64,000 nucleotides of DNA from NCBI RefSeq assembly GCF_005938125.1, contig NZ_VCQN01000001.1:1426001-1490000 (forward strand), given 5' to 3'. Shown one piece after another: positions 1-8,264 of this stretch. Below the pieces are notes generated by a model, which ran no database searches, was not told where the DNA came from, and was given only the letters and a program-made list of their open reading frames with translations. Numbering within the stretch: the stretch's first letter is position 1; every line of letters starts with the position of its first letter. The translations under genes were made by a program, and so were the position numbers. The DNA comes from Bacillus sp. BHET2. Its GTDB lineage: Bacteria; Bacillota; Bacilli; Bacillales; Bacillaceae_B.

Positions 1-300
1 AAGTCGTCTGACCTGATGTTCAGCCATAATATGAGCTGCTTCATCAGCTAATGTGTCTGGACCTACTGTTATTAAATGTTTGCTCATTATATCTTCTACT
101 TTCGAAGAGGCTGGATGTTTTTCAGCAATACATCTGAGGACAATATCCCGATCTGTCATCATTCCGACAAGTTTTTCTGCGTCTACAATTGGGATGGATC
201 CAAGGTTATGTTCTTTCATTTTTAGGGCAACCTCATAAACATTGTCGAGTAACGAGCATGTTTCAACTTCTTTTGTCATAATATACTTGAGTTTTGTCAT
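1..300 (-). CDS. ylbB: CBS-domain protein, YlbB-like (C-terminus cut by window edge)
   Basis: The first 100 codons are present; the rest lies outside the window. The protein begins MTKLKYIMTKEVETC and shows a first CBS motif around residues 7-60 (ending in a GMMTDRDIV-type strand) and the start of a second one (VEDIMSKHLITV, about residues 68-100). Paired CBS domains usually bind adenosine nucleotides and act as regulatory modules; no catalytic domain is visible. The start is fixed by a strong GAGGAGG site seven bases upstream of the ATG. The position next to ylbA and the cta cluster matches ylbB of Bacillus subtilis, a small stand-alone CBS protein of unknown function. The family is certain; the ortholog name rests on position. 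Confidence 0.85.
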   Translation of the reverse strand, partial: MTKLKYIMTKEVETCSLLDNVYEVALKMKEHNLGSIPIVDAEKLVGMMTDRDIVLRCIAEKHPASSKVEDIMSKHLITVGPDTLADEAAHIMAEHQVRRL

Positions 301-569
301 AATGATCCTCCTCTAGTCCTCTAGCTATGTTCATCTTCCCTTTAATTTTTCCTTTTTCAGGAAATATATTCACCTTTTGTCATTTCGTCCTAATCAAATG
401 ATCGAAGACATTGCAAGATAAAGATTTTTCCACTATTATTAAGAATGAGAAATACCGCATTTAGTATCAAAATACATATTGCGATATAAATGCTGCTACC
501 ATACGAACAGCATCTGGGCTAAATTGAACAAAAAAGTCCTCATGCAAGCCAATATAGGAGGGAAACATT

Positions 570-929
570 ATGCGTTTTGAAGCAACTGAATTTGAAAGCT
601 TAAAAGTAGATTTAAACCGATTAGACGAAATCATGGAATCTCACGGACTTGTTCGTGCAGGTCAATGGGATTATGAGCGTGTGACATATGATCGCAAATT
701 CGAAATTAGAGAAGGTATTTTCTATTTGCGAATCCAAGGTCTTGCAGTGGAAGGGGATATCGGAAAACATGATGCCGTAATCCAATTAATGACTCCGCTT
801 CTAGGGAAACATTACTATCCACATGGAGTCGAATATGGTGAAGGCGAAGAATTCCCTAAACACCTTATCACTTCATGTGAAAAGCTGCTTGCAGATGTTA
901 AAAAAGATGCAACCACCTTCGCTTGGTAA
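570..929 (+). CDS. ylbA: YugN-like family protein YlbA
   Basis: A 119-residue soluble protein of unknown function with no signal peptide or membrane segment. The central stretch (GQWDYERVTYDRKF, then a GKHYYPHGVEYGEGE block near residues 84-98) is characteristic of the YugN-like family found in Bacillaceae. The start follows an AGGAGGG ribosome site. It is divergent from the CBS gene and sits at the edge of the cytochrome oxidase cluster as in B. subtilis. A stem-loop with a T-rich tail follows immediately, so it is probably monocistronic. No function can be assigned. Confidence 0.8.
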   Translation: MRFEATEFESLKVDLNRLDEIMESHGLVRAGQWDYERVTYDRKFEIREGIFYLRIQGLAVEGDIGKHDAVIQLMTPLLGKHYYPHGVEYGEGEEFPKHLITSCEKLLADVKKDATTFAW

Positions 930-937
930 TACTCATG

Positions 938-968
938 TAAAGACTGTCTGCCCTTAAGACAGTCTTTA
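938..968 (+). terminator. Rho-independent terminator after ylbA
   Basis: AAAGACTGTCT and AGACAGTCTTT form an 11-bp stem around a short loop, followed by a T-rich tail, ten bases after the ylbA stop. Confidence 0.75.
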
Positions 969-1137
969 TCTATATTTTCTTCACTATGTGATTCTTTTCC
1001 CATCATATTATCGAAATCCTGTCAGGATAAATAAATTGCTCCAACTCCTTCAAAATTTCACTTTCTACCCTCTGTTCATTCTTCTCCCACTCTAATATAA
1101 TAAGAAGAAGAGGTTCCTGTTAGAAAGGGGTACACAA

Positions 1138-2196
1138 TTGTCCAAGTTTTTCACTAAAAAGGTATTAATGATCACCTTGATCATCACCATAATAGCCATC
1201 ATCGCATTTTTCGTTTTACCTGTTTCCGTCACGCTAATTATGGCGATTATTACCGCTCTTTTTTTAGAACCTGCGGTAAGCTTTATTCAAAGGCGCTTCT
1301 CGGCCAAACGTCGAATTGCGGTACTCTCTGTTTTCATTCTGTTTTTGCTTCTTATTAGCGTTTCAACCTTTTTTGTCACAACTAAAGTAGTTGGAGAAGG
1401 GATAAATCTAATTGAAGACGCTCCAAAGTATGTGAATCAGTTAAGTGATATTTGGCTTGAATATGAAGATAGACTATTAAATGCAACTGAGGATCTTCCG
1501 GATGAATTGGTGAAAAGCTTTAGCGAAGACGTGCAGAGTTTCTTAAACAGCGGGAAAACAAAAATCCTGAACTCGTTCAATATAGAAAGAATAAGCGTAT
1601 TTTTGTCGTACATTCCAAATTATTTAGTTAGCTTCCTCGTATACTTGATCGCTCTCTTTCTGTTCATGTTAGATTTACCCCGGATTAAAAAGTCTATCTA
1701 TGGACACCTTACGGAAAGAACAGCTGAGAAAGTTACCTTTATGACTTCGAGGCTGACTTACGTCATTTTTGGATTTTTCAAAGCACAATTTTTAGTAAGT
1801 ATCATTATCTTTTTCGTTTCGTTGATCGGCCTTCTCTTTATCGCTCCGGAAGTTGCCGTTGTGATGTCGATTATTATTTGGGTCATTGATTTCATCCCTC
1901 TGATCGGGTCCATTGTAGTCCTGGGTCCCTGGGCCATATTCCATTTGTTGACTGGAAGCATTGCATTAGGAACACAATTAGCTGTATTAGCCGCCATTCT
2001 ATTGATCATCCGCAGAACCGTAGAACCTAAAGTAATGGGTACTCATATTGGATTGTCTCCTCTTGCTACGCTCATTGCCATGTATCTCGGTTTGAAACTC
2101 TTTGGTGTATTGGGATTTATTATCGGACCATTGATCCTTATAGTGTTTAATTCGGCTAAAGAAGCAGGAATCATTAAAACGAATTTCAAATTATAA
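1138..2196 (+). CDS. AI-2E family transporter, YtvI-like permease
   Basis: A 352-residue multi-pass membrane protein. Hydrophobic segments lie at about residues 10-45, 60-85, 155-180, 210-240, 245-270, 275-300 and 310-340, the usual layout of the AI-2E/PerM family with a long extracytoplasmic loop between about residues 85 and 155. The C-terminal signature RRTVEPKVMGTHIGLSPLAT is typical of the family and particularly of the sporulation protein YtvI. Members export autoinducer or act as Na+/H+ antiporters in a few tested cases; the substrate here is unknown. It starts with TTG eight bases after GAAAGGGG. This gene is not expected at this position in B. subtilis, so it looks like a lineage-specific addition between ylbA and ctaM. 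Confidence 0.85.
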   Translation: MSKFFTKKVLMITLIITIIAIIAFFVLPVSVTLIMAIITALFLEPAVSFIQRRFSAKRRIAVLSVFILFLLLISVSTFFVTTKVVGEGINLIEDAPKYVNQLSDIWLEYEDRLLNATEDLPDELVKSFSEDVQSFLNSGKTKILNSFNIERISVFLSYIPNYLVSFLVYLIALFLFMLDLPRIKKSIYGHLTERTAEKVTFMTSRLTYVIFGFFKAQFLVSIIIFFVSLIGLLFIAPEVAVVMSIIIWVIDFIPLIGSIVVLGPWAIFHLLTGSIALGTQLAVLAAILLIIRRTVEPKVMGTHIGLSPLATLIAMYLGLKLFGVLGFIIGPLILIVFNSAKEAGIIKTNFKL

Positions 2197-2232
2197 AAGG
2201 CAAATCCACATGTAGTGGATTTGCCTTTATTT
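2196..2232. terminator. Bidirectional terminator
   Basis: AAAGGCAAATCCAC pairs with GTGGATTTGCCTTT at the end of the permease gene; A-rich left flank and T-rich right flank suit both directions. Confidence 0.75.
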
Positions 2233-2242
2233 GATTCATACG

Positions 2243-2276
2243 AAAAAAACTGCCATGTTAACATTCATGACAGGTT
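2243..2276 (-). terminator. Terminator after ctaM
   Basis: On the minus strand CTGTCATG and CATGGCAG form an 8-bp stem (one G-U pair) followed by seven T residues. It ends the ctaM transcript. Confidence 0.75.
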
Positions 2277-2283
2277 TCCTTCA

Positions 2284-2745
2284 TTAATAACCCAGGATGG
2301 CTCTGATAGCAGATGTTGTTTCTCCGCCCTTGTAGAAAACATAAAGAAGCATATAAACAGCAACGCCTGTTATGGCAGTAAAGAACCAAATGAAGCTCGT
2401 AATTGGTCCAAGCTTCCGATGCCTCTTCAAACGATCGTTATAACCTGTCCAGAGGCTCAAAATACCAAACACAGCGCCTACTGTAGCCAAAGTAATATGA
2501 AAAACTAAGAAAATCGTATAATAAAGCTTGATAGAATCAGGTCCACCAAAAGAGGTATTTCCGATAAAAATGGTTCTACTTAAATAGATGATGAAGAAAG
2601 TGAGCGCAAAGATCCCTGCAAGTGTCATCGTCTTCTGATGTTGCTCGATCTTTCTCTGTTTAATCTGCCACCAGCCGATGGCCACTGTAATAGCACTCAA
2701 CACGATAAAACTTGTGCTAATGGAAGGTAATATAGGTAAATCCAT
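2284..2745 (-). CDS. ctaM: DUF420 membrane protein, CtaM-like cytochrome oxidase assembly factor
   Basis: A 153-residue protein with four hydrophobic helices (about residues 8-28, 40-62, 75-100, 118-140) and no catalytic domain. It matches the DUF420 family: the conserved SFGGPDSIKLYY and HITLATVG blocks are visible. In Staphylococcus aureus the family member CtaM is needed to make active aa3-type oxidase; in B. subtilis the equivalent is yozB beside ctaG. Location directly downstream of ctaG agrees. The start follows GAGAGGAAACCAG. It has its own terminator and a 133-bp gap separates it from ctaG. Confidence 0.85.
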   Translation of the reverse strand: MDLPILPSISTSFIVLSAITVAIGWWQIKQRKIEQHQKTMTLAGIFALTFFIIYLSRTIFIGNTSFGGPDSIKLYYTIFLVFHITLATVGAVFGILSLWTGYNDRLKRHRKLGPITSFIWFFTAITGVAVYMLLYVFYKGGETTSAIRAILGY

Positions 2746-2878
2746 CTGGTTTCCTCTCTTTTCTTAAAAATTATTAATCAGGTCAGGAATATTGATTCCC
2801 CTTCTTCAAGGCGATAATAACATAACCTATGTACTTTCAGGGACAACTGATCTAAAAGGTGTTATCCCTATCCTCTCT

Positions 2879-3787
2879 TTATTGTTCAGGCAATGTCGAA
2901 TCGACTACAGGATCGTAGGAAAGATTTTCTTGCTGCTCCTGATCCTTTCGATACCACTGGAAGAATAAATTAAAGAGAACGACTCCAAATACAATTTCCT
3001 GCACGATTTTCATCAGTACTCCACCTAACTGCTGGTCGTTCAGGGTAGACATGGACGTAAACAATTCCGGCCCTGTCAATGTCAATCCTTCAAGTGTATT
3101 CACCGGCACACAAAGTGATAATGCCTGAAGCCATTCATTTGGGTCATAATAGGTCGCATACATTGGATTTTCAGCAAAAATGATTAATCCGCATGCAGGA
3201 GTTAATAATACAGCACTTCCAAGTATATATCCCATTCGTTTTAATCCGCTTAGTTCAATATCATCATCCACAGGGTTAATCAATGGCCACCACATAAATA
3301 ATGATAGAAGAAACAATATGAAGGTGGTCAAGGAGTGTAAAGTAATATCTGTTCGGACGTTATCAAAAATTAACGGGATATGATAAACCGAGAAGACCAA
3401 GTTGAATGACAATAAAGAAATAAGAGGCTTAGTCATAAAGGTGAATACCTGCTTCACTACCGGTAATCCGAGTGTTGCTTTCCACAACCAGTTTGGTATA
3501 CCTAAAATCATTAAGGGAGTAAATACGAGATATAAAAAAGCCATCTGCGTCATATGAGCAGAGAATAAGATCCCACTCAATACTTCAACGGGTGATCCCT
3601 TAATCGCATACAATAGAATCATTGAAGAAAGAAAAAATGCAGCTTGTTTCACCGTCAGCTTTTTACTTTCTTTGAAACTATCTCTCCACTTTATTGTAAT
3701 TAAAAAATAAAGGACTGTCAGGAACGTTAGAGTCATGAGAAAAAACGGACTCCATAACGCCATAAATCCAAAAATACCCAAAGGCAT
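2879..3787 (-). CDS. ctaG: Cytochrome c oxidase assembly factor CtaG (caa3 type)
   Basis: A 302-residue polytopic membrane protein of the Caa3_CtaG family, with about seven hydrophobic segments and a conserved SAHMTQMAFLYLVFTPLMILG region near residues 95-115 whose His is thought to help copper delivery. Family knowledge: it is required for assembly of the CuB-containing caa3 oxidase. The ATG follows GAGGTGA. Unlike in B. subtilis it is separated from ctaF by about 430 bp carrying a terminator and a structured tandem repeat, so it probably needs its own promoter or read-through. Confidence 0.9.
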   Translation of the reverse strand: MPLGIFGFMALWSPFFLMTLTFLTVLYFLITIKWRDSFKESKKLTVKQAAFFLSSMILLYAIKGSPVEVLSGILFSAHMTQMAFLYLVFTPLMILGIPNWLWKATLGLPVVKQVFTFMTKPLISLLSFNLVFSVYHIPLIFDNVRTDITLHSLTTFILFLLSLFMWWPLINPVDDDIELSGLKRMGYILGSAVLLTPACGLIIFAENPMYATYYDPNEWLQALSLCVPVNTLEGLTLTGPELFTSMSTLNDQQLGGVLMKIVQEIVFGVVLFNLFFQWYRKDQEQQENLSYDPVVDSTLPEQ

Positions 3788-3873
3788 TCTCTCACCTCAT
3801 TTCACATTTAACACCTATTATCATTATACTGACAACCTGCACTCACTTCAATGCAAGGTCATGACAAGTTCTT

Positions 3874-4170
3874 GACAATTCGAAAAGTGGAGGGGCTTTG
3901 CCCAGAGGCGACAAGCATATGGCGAACCTGCCGGAAAGGCGCTCTTTGCCTTTTTGGCAGGTTTGACTTATGACCTCGAGCCTCTAAGCCCCGGAGCTGG
4001 ACAATTCGAAAAGCGGAGGGGCTTTGCCCAGAGGCGACAAGCTTAAGGCGAACCTGCCGGAAAGGCGCTCTTTGCCTTTTTGGCAGGTTTGACTTATGAC
4101 CTCGAGCCTCTAAGACCCGGAGCTGGACAACTCGAAAAGCGGAGGGGCTTTGCCCAGAGGCGACAAGCTT
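3874..4170. repeat. 126-bp structured tandem repeat (2.3 copies) between ctaG and ctaF
   Basis: Copies begin at 3874, 4000 and 4126, an exact period of 126 bp; the third is truncated after about 45 bp. Copies differ at only a few positions. Each unit is richer in G+C than its surroundings and contains nested inverted repeats: GGGGCTT with AAGCCCC, AGAGGC with GCCTCT, AACCTGCC with GGCAGGTT, and AAAGGC with GCCTTT, so each full unit can fold into one long branched hairpin. Copies are joined by GGAGCTGGAC. This resembles the intergenic repeat families scattered in Bacillaceae genomes (ends like AGCTCC). Because 126 is a multiple of three it keeps an open frame, which looks spurious. Confidence 0.85.
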
Positions 4171-4188
4171 CTTCTCTACTTCTGGCAC

Positions 4189-4215
4189 AAAAAAAGTCAG
4201 CCAAATGGCTGACTT
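4189..4215 (-). terminator. Terminator of the ctaBCDEF operon
   Basis: Minus strand: GTCAGCC, four-base loop, GGCTGAC, then seven T residues, six bases after the ctaF stop. Confidence 0.85.
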
Positions 4216-4220
4216 CTCCT

Positions 4221-4553
4221 TTAGATCCAAACAATTGTTAAAAATGTTAACACTGTGATAAATGCAACAAGTGCACCAGAATACAAGAATAATGAAGGTG
4301 CTTCATGTCCTTTATGACTCATATGCATGAAGTAATAAAGTTGAAAAATGAGCTGAACGACTGCTAGTAAGAGTATGAACGGTACAATAAAATACTTGTC
4401 AAAATCTCCTGCGACAGCAATAAATGCAACTAATGTTAAGAAAATCATTAACATAAAGGACGTTAACTGCATTCTCATGTCTTCTGCATTCTTTTTACGA
4501 CGATATTCGTAATCTACACTTGGGTTACCTGAATTTGATTGTTGATTCGCCAT
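4221..4553 (-). CDS. ctaF: Cytochrome caa3 oxidase subunit IV
   Basis: A 110-residue small subunit with three membrane helices (about residues 30-50, 55-75, 85-108) and the family block LIFQLYYFMHMSHKGHE. It is an accessory, non-redox subunit of the caa3 heme-copper oxidase in the cytoplasmic membrane. The gene follows ctaE by four bases and is the last gene before the operon terminator. The hydrophilic N-terminus (about 25 residues) is normal for Bacillus subunit IVB. Identification is secure from both sequence and order. Confidence 0.92.
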   Translation of the reverse strand: MANQQSNSGNPSVDYEYRRKKNAEDMRMQLTSFMLMIFLTLVAFIAVAGDFDKYFIVPFILLLAVVQLIFQLYYFMHMSHKGHEAPSLFLYSGALVAFITVLTFLTIVWI

Positions 4554-4557
4554 CAGT

Positions 4558-5187
4558 TTATCCCACCATTCCCATTAAATATACTACTGTAAAGATAAAT
4601 ACCCATACAACGTCGATAAAGTGCCAGTATAAAGAAGCTAAATAGAACTTCGGAGCGTTATATAGATTCAATCCACGGTTAGCATTACGAAGCATTAAGC
4701 TTGTAATCCATAGGAGACCGAAAGCGACGTGACCCCCGTGGAATCCTACTAGTGTGTAAAAGGCGGAACCAAAAGCACTACTAGTAAATGTATGTCCGTA
4801 TTCATGTACATAATGATTAAACTCATAAATCTCCAATCCAAGGAACCCTGCTCCCAATAACACGGTGATTAATAACCAGGCTTGCATTCGTTGGAAATTA
4901 AAGTTTTTCATATGGTACATGGCGTACACACTTGTCAATGAGCTTGTTAAAAGAAGCATCGTTGCTAAAAACGAAAGCGGTAAATCAAAAAGATCCGTTG
5001 TTAGTGCATGACTATCACTTGGAACTCTGTTTTTTAGCGCTAAATATGTTGCGAAAAGTGATCCGAAAAGGACTGTTTCCCCACCAAGGAAAAACCAGAA
5101 GCCCATAAATTTATTTTTCCCCTCAAGGGTTGCCTTTTCAGGGGAGGCTGGCCAGGTCTTTGGCGTGAATTTCTCTTCAGCGTGCAT
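4558..5187 (-). CDS. ctaE: Cytochrome caa3 oxidase subunit III
   Basis: A 209-residue protein with five hydrophobic helices, as expected for the short bacterial form of subunit III. Typical motifs are visible: the GFWFFLGGETVLFGSLFATYL first helix (about residues 29-49), GFHGGHVAFGL (about 148-158) and YWHFIDVVWVFIFTVVYL at the C-terminus. Subunit III stabilises the proton uptake path of subunit I and carries no metal. Its start codon overlaps the ctaD stop by one base (position 5187), indicating translational coupling within the cta operon. Confidence 0.95.
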   Translation of the reverse strand: MHAEEKFTPKTWPASPEKATLEGKNKFMGFWFFLGGETVLFGSLFATYLALKNRVPSDSHALTTDLFDLPLSFLATMLLLTSSLTSVYAMYHMKNFNFQRMQAWLLITVLLGAGFLGLEIYEFNHYVHEYGHTFTSSAFGSAFYTLVGFHGGHVAFGLLWITSLMLRNANRGLNLYNAPKFYLASLYWHFIDVVWVFIFTVVYLMGMVG

Positions 5188-7055
5188 TATGCCTTACCCC
5201 CTTTATCGTCATCCATCAAATCTTCTTTATGAACATGATAACCGTGATCATCTACAACAGAGCGAAGGAACATTGATCCTAAAGTGATAAGCATACCAAT
5301 AATCAGTACTGGAAGTGCCCAAGCTTTATCATCCACGTGATACATAGCACCGAACGCGGCGATAAATAATCCCAATGAAATAAAGAATGGAAGAATGGAA
5401 TTATTAGGCATATGGATATCACCAATTGGTTCAGCAGGAGTCAAGTCTTTCTTCCCTTCCATTTTTTCTAACCAAAAAGCGTCTAATCCACGGATAAGTG
5501 GTGTTTGCTTAAAGTTATAAAATGGTGGAGGTGATGGGATTGCCCACTCAATGGTACGTCCGTCTCCCCAAGGATCATTTGCAACTTTCACACCTTTAAC
5601 TTGTGTGACGATTACATTGATCACAAGAACGATAACCGCTACGCCCATGAAGCCGGCACCGATTGAACTGATCAAGTTTCCAGTTTCAAACCCTTGACCA
5701 GGTAAGAATTTCCACACACGACGAGGCATCCCCATTAAGCCAAGGAAATGCTGAATGAAGAATGTTAAATGGAATCCGATGAAGAATAACCAGAAAGAAA
5801 TTTTCCCTAGGAAATCATTTAACATGGTTCCAAACATCTTAGGCCAGTAGTAATGTACTCCTGCGAGTAATGCAAAGACCACACCACCAACGATTACGTA
5901 GTGAAAGTGAGCAACAACGAAATACGTATCATGGAACTGATAATCTGCTGCTGCAGATGCAAGCATGATACCCGTTACTCCACCGGCTACGAATGTAGGA
6001 ATGAATGCTACAGCGTAAAGCATTGGAGTCGTAAATCTCAAACTTCCCCCCCACATGGTAAGAAGCCAGTTAAAGATCTTGATACCAGTTGGAACGGCAA
6101 TAGCCATTGTAGCTACTGCGAAGATTGCATTTGCAATCGGTCCTAAACCTACTGTGAACATATGGTGAGCCCATACCATGAAGCCTAAGAAACCGATTAA
6201 TACGGTTGCAAATACCATGGATGAGTAACCAAATAAACGTTTTCTTGAGAAATGTGGAATGATCTCAGAGAAAATTCCGAATGCAGGCAATACAAGGATG
6301 TATACCTCTGGGTGACCGAAAATCCAGAAGAAGTGTTCCCAGATAATCGTATTACCGCCATTCGCAACATCGAAGAAATTCGCTCCAAACATGCGATCAA
6401 ATAACATTAAGAATAAACCTACTGTTAAGGCTGGAAATGCGAATAAAATAAGTGCAGATGTAACTAATACTGTCCAAGTGAACAATGGCATACGCATGTA
6501 GGTCATCCCTGGAGCACGCATATTAATAATGGTAACAAGGAAGTTGATACCACCTATTAGTGTACCTGCACCGGCAATCTGCAATCCTAAAACATAAAAG
6601 TCGATTCCATGACCCGGTGATGCCATGGAAAGAGATGCGTAGGATGTCCACCCTGCATCTGGTGCTCCTCCCATAAACCATGATAAGTTAAGGAATACTC
6701 CACCTAAGAAGAATAACCAAAAACCTAATGAGTTCACGAAAGGAAACGCAACGTCACGAGCACCGATTTGTAATGGTACAACCGCATTCATGAATGCGAA
6801 TATTAGCGGCATGGCAGCCAAGAATATCATCGTTGTACCGTGCATTGTTAATAATTCGTTGTATAAACCTGCACTAACAAAATCATTGTTAGGAACTGCA
6901 AGTTGTATACGAATGATAAGAGCTTCTAAACCGCCGACTAGGAAGAAAAATCCTCCCGACATAAGGTAAAGGATGGCGATCTTCTTATGGTCTACAGTTG
7001 TCATGTAATCCCATACAGTCGCGCCGAAGCCTTTTTTCTGTGCATAGCTACTCAC
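5187..7055 (-). CDS. ctaD: Cytochrome caa3 oxidase subunit I
   Basis: The 622-residue catalytic subunit that reduces O2 and pumps protons, with heme a and the heme a3-CuB centre. Visible residues: low-spin heme ligand His in LTMHGTTM (about residue 71), the CuB/Tyr motif FGHPEVYILVLP (about 247-258), the CuB histidine pair in VWAHHMF (about 298), and heme ligands in VAHFHYVIVGG (about 384-394). After the twelve core helices a C-terminal extension adds further helices, giving the length usual for Bacillus CtaD (about 620). The ATG is preceded by a good site (AAGGGAGG). It lies 29 bp after ctaC. Confidence 0.97.
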   Translation of the reverse strand: MSSYAQKKGFGATVWDYMTTVDHKKIAILYLMSGGFFFLVGGLEALIIRIQLAVPNNDFVSAGLYNELLTMHGTTMIFLAAMPLIFAFMNAVVPLQIGARDVAFPFVNSLGFWLFFLGGVFLNLSWFMGGAPDAGWTSYASLSMASPGHGIDFYVLGLQIAGAGTLIGGINFLVTIINMRAPGMTYMRMPLFTWTVLVTSALILFAFPALTVGLFLMLFDRMFGANFFDVANGGNTIIWEHFFWIFGHPEVYILVLPAFGIFSEIIPHFSRKRLFGYSSMVFATVLIGFLGFMVWAHHMFTVGLGPIANAIFAVATMAIAVPTGIKIFNWLLTMWGGSLRFTTPMLYAVAFIPTFVAGGVTGIMLASAAADYQFHDTYFVVAHFHYVIVGGVVFALLAGVHYYWPKMFGTMLNDFLGKISFWLFFIGFHLTFFIQHFLGLMGMPRRVWKFLPGQGFETGNLISSIGAGFMGVAVIVLVINVIVTQVKGVKVANDPWGDGRTIEWAIPSPPPFYNFKQTPLIRGLDAFWLEKMEGKKDLTPAEPIGDIHMPNNSILPFFISLGLFIAAFGAMYHVDDKAWALPVLIIGMLITLGSMFLRSVVDDHGYHVHKEDLMDDDKGGKA

Positions 7056-7084
7056 GATTAAACCTCCCTTTTACTAATCCCCAA

Positions 7085-8161
7085 TTAATCTTGAACTTTT
7101 AAACCCATTAAATATTCTGCAAGTGCATCAATTTCATCTTCCTGCAGGTTACCATATGTACCTGTCATTTTATTGCCTGGTTTGTACTGCTCAGGATCAG
7201 TTATCCAGTTTTTAAGCTCTTCTTTATTATGATCCAAAACTCCAGCAATACGGCTACGTTCACCGAAGTTAGATAAGTTTGGAGCAAGTCGAGCTGATTC
7301 TGGTCTTCCATCCTGTGGTGATACCGCGTGACAGCTTAAGCATTTTTTGTTGAAGATTTCTTGTCCTTGTTGAGCTATATCAGAAGTCGGTTTAGGCTCT
7401 CCTGCATTTTTCATATCTTCAACCCATGCTGTAAATTCTTCTTTAGGAAGCGCTTTAACTTTAAAGTCCATCAAAGCATGAGAAGGCCCACATAGCTCAG
7501 CACATTTCCCATAAAATGTTCCGCCTGCTTCTTCGGATTTTTTTCCGTCAAATTCAAGGAAGAATTTGTTTACACCATCAACGTTTGTATCAATCTTTCC
7601 TCCTGCAGCAGGGATCCAGAATGAGTGTTTTACATCAGAAGCTGTCACATTGAAATATACCTTTTGATCAGTAGGGACAACTAAGTCTTGAGATGTAATG
7701 ATTTTTTCATCGGGATATTCGAACTCCCACCAGTAAAGGTTGGCACGAACATTTACAACCAATGCCTCACGATTACCGTCTGCATCTTTTTTGTCCATGG
7801 CCTTTGTATCTGCTAACTGGAATGTTGCAGTTACAGTAGGCACAGCCAAGATTAGAAGAAGGATGATTGGAACAACTGTCCACACGATTTCAAGTGTGTG
7901 ACTACCTTCAACTTGTTTTGGGATTTTTGTATCCCCTTTCTTTCTACGGAAACGAACAATCGCAACCATATAGACGACCATGACTACAATGATAACCAAT
8001 ACCATAATTAATGTAGCTAGTATCATCAGATCATATTGTGTCTGTGCTACTTCACCAGCTGGCTGCAGTGTGGAGAGAAATGGCTCTCCACAGCCAGAAA
8101 GAACTAGCGCCAACATTGCTACAATCGAGAATAAGCGCCACTTAGATAGCCTTGCTTTCAT
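7085..8161 (-). CDS. ctaC: Cytochrome caa3 oxidase subunit II with fused cytochrome c domain
   Basis: A 358-residue lipoprotein. The signal peptide ends in a LSGC lipobox (Cys24). Two membrane helices follow (about 45-70 and 88-112), then the cupredoxin domain with the CuA ligands in GKCAELCGPSH (about 214-226), then a C-terminal cytochrome c domain with the heme motif CLSCH near residue 275 and a Met ligand near the end. The fused heme domain is what makes this a caa3 rather than aa3 enzyme: it accepts electrons from cytochrome c on the outer face. Length agrees with B. subtilis CtaC. Confidence 0.96.
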   Translation of the reverse strand: MKARLSKWRLFSIVAMLALVLSGCGEPFLSTLQPAGEVAQTQYDLMILATLIMVLVIIVVMVVYMVAIVRFRRKKGDTKIPKQVEGSHTLEIVWTVVPIILLLILAVPTVTATFQLADTKAMDKKDADGNREALVVNVRANLYWWEFEYPDEKIITSQDLVVPTDQKVYFNVTASDVKHSFWIPAAGGKIDTNVDGVNKFFLEFDGKKSEEAGGTFYGKCAELCGPSHALMDFKVKALPKEEFTAWVEDMKNAGEPKPTSDIAQQGQEIFNKKCLSCHAVSPQDGRPESARLAPNLSNFGERSRIAGVLDHNKEELKNWITDPEQYKPGNKMTGTYGNLQEDEIDALAEYLMGLKVQD

Positions 8162-8264
8162 AGCTTAATCAAACCCCTCTTTCATGTAATGTACTTTGGA
8201 ATAAAACAAGGACTCATAAAAAATATCTATTTGGATTTCTTATCAGAAAGAATTCCCACTAATC

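Noticed and set aside
2215..2508. Plus-strand frame opposite ctaM
   Set aside because: Shadow frame of the DUF420 gene; starts inside a terminator hairpin.
3859..4230. Open frame of 123 codons with 42-residue internal repeats on the minus strand
   Set aside because: It is the 126-bp repeat read through in one frame and includes the ctaF terminator; no ribosome site and no gene-like composition.
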